Shown here piece after piece: positions 53,975 to 64,000 of a stretch of DNA of 64,000 nt (positions are counted from its first letter, which is position 1; the number at the start of each line of letters is the position of its first letter). A program made the position numbers and the translations under genes. The notes beneath the pieces were generated by a model, which was not told the DNA's origin, did not search any database, and saw nothing but the letters and a program-made list of their open reading frames with translations. Source of the stretch: Gremmenia infestans (lineage: Eukaryota; Ascomycota; Leotiomycetes; Helotiales; Hamatocanthoscyphaceae); NCBI GenBank assembly GCA_032629725.1, contig JAFEVB010000015.1, forward strand, positions 992,001 to 1,056,000. Reading direction: 5' to 3'.

Positions 53975-55965
53975 ATGAGGGGCCTAGTTCCAAGAATGGC
54001 TGCCATCAATACTGCTAGCGCGCCTTATCGCGCCAGTCCGGACCCAGAGGGAGACTCACAGTCGTCGTCGAGCAATTCTCCAGCTCGTCAGGACTATGAA
54101 GAGTCCGACTTCTATACTGGCAACAACGATTCCCAGTCATCAATCGGTGTGCCCACCTTCCAGGATATGGCCGTTTCGAGAGAAGTCTGCGAACCCCCAG
54201 CGAATAGATTACCACCCGAAGTCCTTATTAGTATACTCTCCAAACTCAGCGCCCCATTAGATCTGCTGAATTGTATGTCCGTTTCCAAAGCCTGGGCACG
54301 AAATAGCGTTGATTTACTCTGGCACCGCCCAGCATGTACGAACTGGAACAAGCACGGCTTTATTTGCAGAACCCTTTCTAGTCCGAACCCTTACTTCGCC
54401 TACCGAGACTTCATAAAGCGGCTTAATCTGGCGACTCTGGCAAACACTGTCAATGATGGCAGCGTTATCCCTCTTTCTGTTTGTACAAGGATCGAGCGTC
54501 TGACTTTGACAAACTGCAAGGGCATTACGGACTCTGGGCTTATTGGCCTCCTTACAGACAGCAGTCATTTGCTTGCTCTGGATATATCTGGGGATATACA
54601 AATCACAGCTGCTTCGATGATGGTTCTAGCCGATAATTGCCCGCGGCTGCAAGGTCTCAACATTTCGAGCTGTGAAAATATCTCAAACGAGGCTATGATA
54701 GCTGTTGCTGAGAACTGCAGATACATTAAGAGGGTAAGCTACATCACCACCATCTGCTACCGCCAGTATACTGACTATTCTCAGCTCAAACTGAACAATT
54801 GCAAACAGCTTGATGACTCCGCAGTCCTCGCGTTTGCCAAAAACTGCCGCAACATACTCGAGATCGACTTACATCAGTGCCAAATGATCAGGGATCAGCC
54901 GGTGACTGAATTGCTCGTCAACGGCTTGACATTACGGGAGCTTCGTCTTGCAAATTGCGATTTGATTACTGATGCTGCCTTCCTCAATCTCCCCCTTCAT
55001 CAGACATACGAACACCTACGGATATTGGACCTTACGAGTTGTACGCGCCTTACTGACAGGGCCATCGAGATGATCATTGATGTTGCCCCCCGGTTGAGAA
55101 ATCTGGTTTTTGCAAAGTGCAGAAACCTTACAGACGTTGCTGTTAATGCTATTAGCAAGCTTGGCAAGAATCTTCACTATCTTCACCTTGGACACTGTGG
55201 CCAAATAACCGATGATGCTGTCATCAAGCTGGTTGCGTCCTGCAACAGGATCCGGTATATCGATTTGGGATGCTGTACCCATCTCACTGATCGCTCTGTC
55301 ACCAAACTGGCATCTCTGCCGAAACTTCGCCGTATTGGACTTGTCAAATGCTCTCAAATCACCGATGCTAGTGTGTATGCTTTAGCACAGAGCCGTGCCC
55401 GAGCCCATGACCAGAACGTCAGACCTGGCGATCGCTTTCCACACCACCCTGTCAGTAGTCTGGAGCGAGTACATCTCAGTTACTGTACAAACTTGACTCT
55501 CGATGTAAGAGAACCTACTCCTCAACCAGATGGAAGCTAATCAAATATCTCTAGAGCATTGTCATACTCCTCAATAACTGCCTGAAGCTCACACATCTGA
55601 GTTTGACTGGTGTGGTTGCCTTCCTTCGCCCTGATTTAGAACCCTACTGCCGCGAAGCCCCTACGGGTATGTATCCTCCATTTGACTGCTGTTATATTGC
55701 GCTGTACTAACTCCAATGTGTAGAATTTACCGAACACCAGCGGAACGTATTCTGTGTATTCTCTGGCGTTGGTGTGACCGGGTTGCGTCGCCACCTGAAT
55801 AGCATTCCAAACGCTTTAGGAGATATAGATGACGACCAAACAATGACGGGTATGATGGGTGCCGCAGCTCTGAATGCCGCAGACGAAGAAGATGGCGATG
55901 CAGATGGAGACGAGGAATTGGAAGACGGCGACAACACCGGTTCATTCGGAGGCATGGCCACTTGA
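53975..55965 (+). CDS. grrA: SCF ubiquitin ligase F-box/LRR protein, Grr1 type
   Basis: Exons 53975-54733, 54785-55504, 55555-55666 and 55724-55965 give 610 residues. The F-box is at about 78-125 (NRLPPEVLISILSKLSAPLD, LLNCMSVSKAWARNSVDLLW). At least twelve cysteine-containing LRRs follow, each with the pattern L..L.L..C..IT (IERLTLTNCKGITDSGLIGL, LHYLHLGHCGQITDDAVIKL, RIGLVKCSQITDASVYALA). The end is acidic (DEEDGDADGDEELEDGD). Grr1/GrrA recruits phosphorylated substrates to SCF and links nutrient state to the cell cycle; in Aspergillus nidulans GrrA is needed for ascospore formation. The first intron (54734-54784) is exactly 51 bases and lacks stops, so a retained form would insert 17 residues into the LRR array. 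I call it an intron because it has GTAAGC, a CTGAC branch site and CAG. Confidence 0.94.
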
Positions 55966-56820
55966 AGTGGCCCCGCAGCCGATCGGCAACCCATAGCGAG
56001 ATTATAATCTGGAGGTCAGCTAGTTGTTTTACACCTGTGCAGGACTTATTTTGGACGGAAACATACCCTTGAATGCACTTTCAAAGATGGCCTGCAGTGT
56101 TGCCAGATATTTCTTAGGTGCGCCACTCGCAGTGATGATTGATTACGGCCTATCTATGGGGTTAGGGTGGTATAGCGTAGGGTATCACATAGCGTGCTTC
56201 ACAGCCCGGGCTTCTTGCTTGAGAGAAGGCGTTTGGAGAGGAGAGCCGAGTATATGGGAGCTCATGAAGTAGTACGATGATAGGACCTCTATTATTTGTT
56301 TTTCAAACTTGGTTGGCATCAGCTTTGCTTGAATATGATATAATTTTGAATGAATCCTTGGGCAAGTGCTGCTTTTAATCCTCTTTTAAGTTGGTGTTTA
56401 TGAGTTCTCGAGTGGTGCGCGTCGTGAGATCCATACTTCGCGGTACATCTCCATCTCCATATCCATTCTTGATGCTTGAGTGGGTACAATTTTTGTGCAG
56501 TCCTGGTTAGAACTGGACCAGCCGAAGGCCCCAAGTGTACGGAATGTGAGGTTAGTACTGTACTAAATAACATGTTTCCATTTAAGATTATCCTCATTCA
56601 TAGCAGATTTTCATCGTCGATATATTGCCGCCCTTATTATTTACCGTCTTGGCGAACGTTCTGATTATGTGACCGGAAAGATGTATGAAAAAGTTAAATA
56701 CGTCCCTTTTACACCGTTATTTACAGGGTGTTATTAATAAAATCTGCATGTTTCTACAACATAGTCCTTTCCTACCTAGGGTAGGCCTGCGAACCAGAAA
56801 TCTATAAGCTCACGCTCTCC
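55966..56820. other. Convergent intergenic region, nothing recognised
   Basis: 3' flanks of two genes. A plus-strand frame at 56024-56272 has no recognisable domain. Confidence 0.45.
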
Positions 56821-58085
56821 TCAACATCCCAGACCTTCCATAAGCCTCTGAAGCATCTGAAACAGCTCCTGCGCCATAACCTGCACATCACCCCTCCCCG
56901 AAAACCGATCCGGATGCCACCTCAACCTCTCCCTCTTCAAATACGCATCGCCGTAATCGTCAGTCACAACCTGTTTACAGACACGCTCTACATCATGATG
57001 ACACACGTTGAGCGTGTCGGCCCGCACGCCCGCGTCTACTCTCGTACAGCCGAGCGTGAAGGGCGTCGGGAAGAGCAGGGTGCCTGTTTCGTCATCTAGG
57101 AAGTCCTGCGCGGCTGTATGCCAGTGCGCATGCTGGAGCTGGAGATGCATCTGGGTGCGGTTATCGCGCGCACTGTTCATCCGTACCCATTCTGACCGCC
57201 TGCGTTCCGCGTCGTCGTCTTTTTGTTTCTGCGCTCTGGCTTGTGCGCGCTGTCGTTCTTGTCGCGCTCTCTCCTGTTTCCGCGCCTTTCCTGCTGTGGC
57301 TCTTCTCTCGCGCTTTTCGTTGTTTAGAACTTCTTCTGCTGTAGCGTCGCGTGGGCTCGGCTGCTTTGCTTTCTTGGGTCGTTTTCTGGTTTTGAAGGCG
57401 GCTTCTTGGTCGAGCTGGCGGCGTCTGGGGGAGGCGGGGCTATCGGCTGGGAATCTGAATTGAGGGGCGTCTTCGAAGGGTTCGCCGGTGTTGGGCTCCA
57501 CCACTCTTGTATAGGATTCTTGGTTTCCTTGGGCGGGGGGTTTATTTTTGCGGTGGGCTTTGAGTTCTTCTCCATTGCGTCTCTAGAGATGGCGGTTGGG
57601 ATTTCTAGTATGAAACCAGACTCGTCCGGCTCTTCTTCTGTGCCGTTACGGCTTGATGATGGTGAGGCCGAGATGGACTTTTTCATTGCCCTGTTGCTTT
57701 TCGGCTGAATGGGGCTGGGATTTGGAATTGGCGAGGGTATTTTTTCTTTAGAAGCTGTATTCTTCGAATTCGAGGGTCGTGGTGATAGTTCTGATGCAGA
57801 TACTTTTCGTGTTCTCTTGCTCCTTCGTTAAAGTGGTGATGTTGGTGACTTTGAGACCTCATATTTTCGTTCAGAAGCCCTTCGGGTCTGAGTTCCATTT
57901 TTCTTATTCTCTTGGGAGATTTCCTCGGTCTGAACTGGTCTCAATAGAGCGTCTGGTAGTCGCGTTCGTGGTTTGGCTTTTTTATCGGCACCTTCCATTC
58001 CCCTGGGCTGCGGGACATGGTCTAAGATGCATCCTTTTTCTTTTAGTGCTTCGGGCCCTCTCCTAGTATATGATTGCGGCGCCAT
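56821..58085 (-). CDS. Charged nuclear-type protein with J-domain/NFKBIL1-like C-terminus (exons partly unresolved)
   Basis: The last exon is clear: 57582-56821, opened by a TCTCTAG acceptor, 253 residues with NQESYTRVVEPNTGEPFEDA, a long basic coiled region (RKQERARQERQRAQARAQKQ) and the end YLKRERLRWHPDRFSGRGDV, then MAQELFQMLQRLMEGLG. The WHPDRF signature followed by a helix is shared by J domains and NFKBIL1-type proteins; the exact HPD is there. Upstream, the frame starting at the ATG at 58085 (MAPQSYTRRGPEALKEKGCI, then DKKAKPRTRLPDALLRPV) and the frame that contains MKKSISASPSSSRNGTEEEP (57686) are in the same phase, separated by a single TAA at 57831-57829. A short intron there (GTCTCA..CAAG, 42 bases) would remove it. 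The join to the last exon needs one more intron that I could not place. Confidence 0.5.
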
Positions 58086-59230
58086 GCTAATGTTTCAGGG
58101 AAATATGTTCAAGATGTTCTTTAGCAGTGTTCCAGAACACGGTGGTGGTATGAAGCCGTAAAAAGACTTGGACTGTGAACTTTCCGGATTTTGTTTCTGA
58201 AGAAGAGACTCTTGTGCCTTTGTAGACGCTCCCTCGTGCACAAACGCACACGTTCAAACATGAAAGAAGCTCTGTAGGGAGAGACGATAAGGCAGGCAGT
58301 TTTTCTTTTTACAATCGACTGTCTCTAGAGCCACTTGGCAGTTGGGATCTCAATCGAAAGTCCAACTCAAGCCCCTCGAATCGATGCCATCGCGCACACA
58401 GTATCTAGCTAACGGGCTTTTTGTTCGAGGAAGAGTATCTGCGATACAGATATTTTTGGCCTTCTGGTCTCGAGAGGGATAAAGAAAGGTCTGGCGAAGC
58501 CGCAAGAAGAATCGTGGGATACAGTATCAGGAACTCGACAAAGAATTGCTTATTTGATACATATATACATGAACGAATGATACAAAGTGCAAGTTACGAT
58601 GAGAAAATTCCCTACAAGTTTGGCGCTGGTTTCACTTACTTAGAGAGAAAGAGAAGATAGTAGAGCAGCACAACTTACCTTTCGCGATAACGATAGTGAA
58701 AAAGGAGAAGAGACAACGAGAATAGACTTGGACCTAGACACACTCATTACCCTCCCGCGATCCCATTCGATGCCCCACTTGGTCCTCAGAGGAAATCTCA
58801 GGGGTCTAAAGATTAAGTCCATTTTTGGGGGGGGAGGGATTTTTTTATAGAAGTCCCAGGTCACTAGTTAGACACTAAAAGTGTGCAAATTCTTTTGTTT
58901 GTCTTTATAGTAAATGGTACAAAGTGCAAAGTGAGCAGGTGGTTTAGCGTTATGATTCGTGTTTTTTGTGGTACCTAGTGAGGACTAGGTAAGTAGCTAG
59001 TTTAGCTAACCAGAAGAAAGAAAGACTCGCTTGCACCAGCTTGTGAAAAGGGGAATGTATCACGTGAGTAGGAGTTATCTTCGGCTATTTTTCGTCTGGA
59101 AAGAATGTCCAAGCCTCACTGATGATCCCCTAGTATTTGTAAATATACCAAGACTCGTTCCACGATATGTATATATAGCCTTTCAGCCTCGTTCATCTGT
59201 AAATGAAGATGAATACCATAGTTGCGCGCT
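58086..59230. other. Intergenic, nothing recognised
   Basis: Promoter of the preceding minus-strand gene and 3' flank of the transporter. A G9/T7 homopolymer block lies at 58827-58847. No supported frame. Confidence 0.45.
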
Positions 59231-61352
59231 CTAATGCGCGAACCTGAAATCCAACCTCTTATTGCCCTCATCCGTAGTCGTAGCGAGGTAGTGCACCCTC
59301 TCTTCCTCGGTCATCGCATCCCACTTGGCCGCTCTCGTCTTATTCCTCCAGACATAGTAGATCTTGGTCAAGATGTAGAGACCGATATTCATGACGGACA
59401 GGGACAGCAAAGCACGGTTCCCGCGCTTGTAGCGGGGGGCATCATCTGCGCGGTAGATGTTGGATGCGATGATGCCAGATGCTTGCACGAACATGTTGTA
59501 TAATGCGGCGGAAACAGTGCGCGAGCGCACTGCGTTGGAGTTGCGGGAGTTCCAGGCTACTTGGATCGGGTGGGCTGTAGAAGGTTTGGTTAGAATGCAC
59601 TTCCATGGACTTGATTTGATTTGAGTTAGTGGATATGAATGATATGAATACTTACCAGACGGGTAACTAAGTAACAGACTCATGATGCCGAAAGCGGTCC
59701 ATTTGTTGATTTTGGTGATGTCTTTGGCGTAGATGAATGCCAGGAATGGGAGCGCCCAGACTTGTCCTAACATGGATGTGAGGGTCAGTTCGCCCCATAT
59801 CTCAGCTGCGTAGGTCAAAGCCATCATAGTAATCATATGGAACACTGTAGACGGAATCACAAGCAGGTTCGTCTTGAAGGTATTGAATCCAAGACCCTTG
59901 AGTGTGAGAGTGAGATACTGAGACGGAGTAGTCTCGGGAATCTGAAAAGTGAGACCAATGATGTAAAGCGGCCATAGGTCAAAATCGCACATGCTTTTCC
60001 AGAGGAGCTTTGGAGTAATGGGTTGTCGGTTGTGCATTCCAGATTTCGTGGGATCTTCTCGAATCACTCTATTGATTATGATAATTTCTTCTCTGTGGTA
60101 ATCGTAAGTACTTAGTTTGAGCTGTTCTTTAAGGACAGACATACCTTGCGGTGAACCAGCCTTTCTTGCCTCGCAATCTGCTCGCTGTTTGTGTAGGACT
60201 GGGCGGCATAAGAACGAAAGCACTAGCACCGACCACGAGCGTGAAGAGCCCCTGCATGACATGTTATTAATCGAACATAGGGAAGATTTGAATGGAGACC
60301 TACCTCGATCAGAAAAAGCCATCGCCACCCCGCCAAATCATGCAGACCCCTAAGATGAAGTATGCCGAAAGCTAAAAATGCTGCGACGACATCGGCTATC
60401 GACATGGCTGTCCAGAAAAATCCCAGTCGCAGTGAAAGTTCGTGATGTTTATAAAAATAGGATAGATATAGGATGATCTAATAACGTGCGCATTAGCAAT
60501 TGTAAATATGTTAAGACTTTGAGGATAACTCACATCTGGAATAAAGCCGCCCTGAATTATACCTAGCAAGGCTCTGCAGACCAAGAAACTTCGGCGGCCA
60601 TTCAGCCAGAATTGGCAAGTAGCGACGACTGACCATAACATCATTTGAGTGGGGATCCACCGATCTGGACCCATCCATTTTGATACAAGCTGGGATGGGA
60701 GTTCTGCGCATAAGAATGATAACTTGAATACAGTGTTTCCAAGATTGTAATCTAAAGACTATTAGTTATCCGGGAATTCTGACTGGCGTGGTAGGGGTAC
60801 CATTTGTAGTCATGTGTAGGTCTTTGAGAAAGTTGTCTGTGACAGCTTGGTTGATATTTGCGCGATCAAGTTCAAGAGCCATGAACATAATGCATGCCCA
60901 GATCTGCACCAATCAGTGTCACGCAGCTTAAGTGATAGACATGAAGATTCTCGAACCATAATCTTGAAGTCGATCTTCCTGATCAACTTGTGCTCTTCTC
61001 CCCAAGTCCATCGTGCCGACGGATCGAATCGGCCAATATTCTCCCAGTCTGCTGGAGGTTGATACTCTTTCGCGGTTTCCGGATCATCGAAGACTGATGG
61101 TTGAGTGGCAATGGCATCAGGGTCGTAGGTCTTGTTACGTTGCCACCAGAATCTCTTTTCTGCCGAGGGGGCTCCAAGCGGTGACGCCGTCTCGTAGCCT
61201 GTGGTGGTTGTCTTGACTTTGGGGTTTTTATTCACGTCGCTCAGATCATCAGAGGATCCGTGAGAAGAAGAGCCCTCTGAAGGGGTTCCTCGGAGGACTA
61301 CATCGCCAACAGGGGCTTGCAGGTCGATGTCTTTGGCGAGGGCTGTGGACAT
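59231..61352 (-). CDS. MFS transporter, anion:cation symporter family (Dal5/Tna1/Liz1 type)
   Basis: Seven exons, 61352-60957, 60903-60801, 60751-60534, 60477-60304, 60251-60145, 60092-59656 and 59574-59231, give 592 residues with every junction in phase. About 130 polar residues precede the first membrane segment (IWACIMFMALELDRANINQA). Typical family stretches are WKWMG-like SKWMGPDRWIPTQMMLWSVV, FLVCRALLGIIQGGFIPDII, RLGFFWTAMSIADVVAAFLA, GWRWLFLIEGLFTLVVGASA and, at the C-terminus, MTEEERVHYLATTTDEGNKR followed by LDFRFAH, which is nearly constant in this family. Members carry allantoate, nicotinate, pantothenate, biotin or vitamin-like anions with protons across the plasma membrane. The substrate here cannot be told. 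The first donor is the unusual GTTCGA. An N-terminal extension is longer than in yeast Dal5. Confidence 0.93.
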
Positions 61353-63378
61353 GATTGCAATTAGACGACGTCAATGTTCAGGCTGATTTGCTAAATCGTC
61401 GGCTGTCTGCTTTGGAGTAACACTAGATGGGCTCTAGGAATACTTGTAGGAAACGCATATGGAAAATAAAGCCTTCAGACCCGCAACCACAGCCTCGGGA
61501 CTGGCATCGTGATTGCAAGATGGGGTCATTTGCTAGCATTTTCAGGAGATTCGTGATACGCACCTGGTATTTCATCAACATTGCCACTGTATGTACAGTA
61601 CTGGAAGTGCAACTATTTCAATCTATGTGGCGGAGATATGGATTGCATCGGAATACTAGATCCATCTGGGCTGCATGCAGAGACGGGCAGACATGGGGAA
61701 CCGGCCATGTCTGCATGGGCAGGAATTGGTGGACACTGAATGTCAAAACCCAGGGCAAGAAGCTATGATTCTTGGGGGGGGGGAAGGGGGGGAAGACCCT
61801 ATCCTATGTGGTAAAGCCAAGCAAATGACGCGAGGTTCTCTGGTAAAGTCGACATGTTCAACACGCAAGACGACCGGGTCCTCTTCATGTACTAAAGGCA
61901 CAACCACATGCACATCAGTGATACTTATCATGACTCAGGGGTTTAATATCCCATTGAAAATGGTAAAGACGATATTCATGTCTTAGCAATGGCGCTCGAG
62001 GCGTTTGCAAGAGACATGATTCGAGCAGCGACACTCCGGACACAAGGTAGGTCTGAAGTGGAGAGTCTAGCCTAGCTCAACTTCTTCCAAATTATGTGCT
62101 GCGATAATCCATCTCAACCGACCGACCTACCTACTGGTGTACCTACCTACCTACTACCTACCTACTAGGTCAAGAGTCCGGATCTCCTCGTGCTCTGCCT
62201 CGCAAGCTCTCTTTCCTATCGACCTGCAAGATAGTAAGGTACGTCATGCAGCACTGCTCGTATCTAGTACATCACTGGCTCATTCCTGTATAAAGATAGC
62301 CGTTAGCCCAATTGATCGTGTTTCGTTATGGGGGGTGGGCACGTGACTATCAAACGCCATTTCCTTTCAACATTGCACAACTTCCCCTCTTCATCACCAC
62401 TCCCCAAACACAAAACCCCCACGAGTAAAGGCCAGGCGAATTGGTAAACCCTATCAGCAATCCTTGATTTGTGAAGATTGAGGTGAGGTGTGCAGGGCAG
62501 GTTTGTGGGGCATTCCCTCACCAAATGTTTCGAGTTGGAAATCCGCGGCCATTTACAGACGCGAACCGTCGTTCTCTTATATTCTCCCTCCCAAAGCCCT
62601 GTGAGTCAGACCCAGAAAGTAAGCGCGGGCAGATGTTGAGTCCGTATATGTTACTGCTCTACGGAGGGCAGAAAAAGCAGCGCCAATCTACTGTAGCATG
62701 TGCCAGTCGATGTTGATACGGACCACCGCTTTCTGTGTATATTCTGGGACGAGCGCCGACGTGCATACTAGCCTCGGTCATCCTAGAAGCGAGCAGACGA
62801 GCAAGGAGCTGCACGGAACAGAGGAGAAGAAGCGCAGCGGTGTGGCGGGTAGAGGGGAGGGAGGGGGTGCTAATGGTACGGATACGGGGAGGGAGAGGGA
62901 AAAACCCGCTCTCTGCGATTTACCTTTCGAGTACTCGCAGGGGGAGCCAAAGTATCAAACCATTATGATTGAAATGGTAACTCTCCCTCTTCGAGCTGCA
63001 GGGTGAGGCGATGTCAAATAAGTAAGATATAATGTATCTGTGACTTTTAAGATAATTTATGTAAACGCAGCGATAGGTCTGAAAAGAGGCTATCCTATCT
63101 TGAGATGAGAGGAGGTTCTGAGTCTGATTCAGTGCGGTTCTCAATGCTATGCAAAACCCAGACCTTTCTACGAACGTGTTAAAGACTTCTTCCTGAGGAA
63201 TTCCTAGCCCCAGGACCTGGTAAAATACCCAGATGAGCCATCCCCGCATGTTGCCTTTCATGAACCGTCCAAGACGAGCATCCCGCCCTTCCACAAACTT
63301 TTCTCCAACTTTCTGGAGAGGATTTAATGTTGCAGATTACGACCCTTTTGAAGTCATACTTCCCACTTCGCCACCCAT
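61353..63378. other. 2 kb intergenic region, nothing recognised
   Basis: Holds the transporter promoter. A CCTA-rich stretch (CCTACCTACTGG.. to CTACTAGG) at 62127-62168 is a degenerate tetranucleotide repeat. A G-rich run lies at 61772-61793. Plus-strand frames at 61427-61768 and 62698-63006 have no domain. Confidence 0.45.
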
Positions 63379-64000
63379 TCAGTAGAACAAATCTTCGGCC
63401 TTTTGTCTCCGTCTCCCTCTGCCTTCTAAGTTCTCCGAGAACAGCTCCTTTCCTGAATTGTCCCCAAAATGCGAAGGAAATAGCTCCTTAATCTTGGCGC
63501 CGGATGCAGCCCCTTTGATAGTGAAGCCCTGCTGGCCCTGGACGGCTCTTGCAGCGCCTCGAATGCTAAAGCCGGTGTCGTTGTCCCAATTCTTTCGAGA
63601 TATCCTAGGAGCCAGCAAATCAACCTTCTCGTGACGGCTATCTCCGCTCCCATCAGTAAAAGGCACTGCCATCTTGCTGGAGAATAAGTCGGCCGTTTCG
63701 TCGGCAGCATCGAATGCATCAGAACGGCGATGGTTGATGCCAACTTTCTGTGGGAACAGTTCTTTCGATACGCTAGCCTCTCTCAACTGGGTTTTTAGCA
63801 TCTGTGCCTTTAGTCTGTTGGCAGAAGCTGCCGAGTCCCGCCTTCTCCGTCTTGGTGTCTCGGCATGATCCTCGTTCATAGGGGAGGCACTGCGGTCTCT
63901 CAATCTGCCACTCGCCCTATCTCGATTTCGTTCAGGGAATAGCTCTTTGCCAGCTGCTCCTCGATAGCGTGATCTCTCTGAAACCTGACCTCTAGAGTCC
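63379..64000 (-). CDS. C-terminal part of an ELFP-motif, Arg/Ser-rich protein (possibly NCBP3-like)
   Basis: The minus-strand frame is open from the window edge (64000) to the stop at 63381-63379, so about 206 C-terminal residues are seen and the start is outside. The sequence is disordered and basic (RDRSASPMNEDHAETPRRRR) with a short motif repeated: GKELFPERN, SKELFPQKV, TADLFSSKM, IKELFPSHF, GKELFSENL and the last residues AEDLFY. Two copies of a GF[ST]I[RK]GAA motif also occur (FSIRGAARA, FTIKGAASG). The end GRGRRRQKAEDLFY is familiar from a fungal protein whose N-terminus has an RRM-like cap-binding domain (DUF2414, NCBP3); that link is from memory and the diagnostic domain is not in the window. 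A nuclear mRNA role would be consistent. Confidence 0.7.
   Translation of the reverse strand, partial: DSRGQVSERSRYRGAAGKELFPERNRDRASGRLRDRSASPMNEDHAETPRRRRRDSAASANRLKAQMLKTQLREASVSKELFPQKVGINHRRSDAFDAADETADLFSSKMAVPFTDGSGDSRHEKVDLLAPRISRKNWDNDTGFSIRGAARAVQGQQGFTIKGAASGAKIKELFPSHFGDNSGKELFSENLEGRGRRRQKAEDLFY

Noticed and set aside
62698..63006. Plus-strand frames of 102 and 77 codons
   Set aside because: Gly/Arg/Glu-rich translations of purine-rich DNA in two phases, with no domain.

Overview
The window is nuclear DNA of a filamentous ascomycete (Pezizomycotina; the style of the proteins suggests Leotiomycetes, which I cannot prove). Evidence: many short introns (about 45-150 nt) with GT..AG ends and CTNAC/CTAAT-like branch sites close to the acceptor, spliced genes for cytosolic ribosomal proteins, and typical fungal families (Cas1-like acyltransferase, Grr1-type F-box/LRR protein, SesA/NACHT_N-type protein, Dal5/Tna1-type MFS transporter, vacuolar carboxypeptidase Y). 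I saw no bacterial operons, CRISPR array, rRNA or convincing tRNA. Exon borders were derived by hand: reading phase was checked across every junction and family similarity was used to choose sites.

Layout. 1-8.9 kb: the 3' part of a coiled-coil protein (to 1214), a small basic protein (to 1961), a helix-rich fungal-specific protein (2281-2994), 3 kb without recognisable genes, then a Cys-rich coiled-coil protein (6332-7777). 8.9-16 kb: an F-box protein, then a translation cluster of RPL17, RPS18 (divergent, 222 bp between start codons) and SDO1/SBDS. The last 103 bp of the RPL17 gene plus 3' flank are duplicated as a perfect inverted copy about 0.7 kb away. 16-26 kb: carboxypeptidase Y, an AT-rich decayed stretch, a Cas1-type O-acetyltransferase with fused GDS-esterase domain, a 3 kb gene-poor stretch, and DCP1. 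26-37.7 kb: a Vps3-like CORVET subunit, a membrane-anchored M24 (prolidase-like) peptidase, a small membrane protein and an acid-ceramidase-like amidase. 38-48.3 kb: a single-pass Ser/Thr-stalk Cys-rich membrane protein, a SesA/NACHT_N-type protein with three C-terminal pseudo-repeats, a fatty acyl-CoA synthetase, RPL16 (uL13) and a BAG-domain co-chaperone. 50-64 kb: a dithiol glutaredoxin, AIM18, GrrA (SCF F-box/LRR), a J-domain/NFKBIL1-like nuclear-type protein, an MFS anion:cation symporter, and the C-terminal part of an ELFP-motif protein cut by the window edge.

Most genes are housekeeping: ribosome production (RPL17, RPS18, RPL16, SDO1), mRNA decapping (DCP1), endolysosomal traffic and vacuolar proteolysis (Vps3, CPY), ubiquitin ligation (two F-box proteins), chaperone and redox function (BAG, glutaredoxin). 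The accessory-looking items are the SesA/NACHT_N protein with a possible amyloid-type C-terminus, the Cys-rich surface-type protein, the helix-rich protein at 2.3-3.0 kb, and the inverted duplication next to RPL17.
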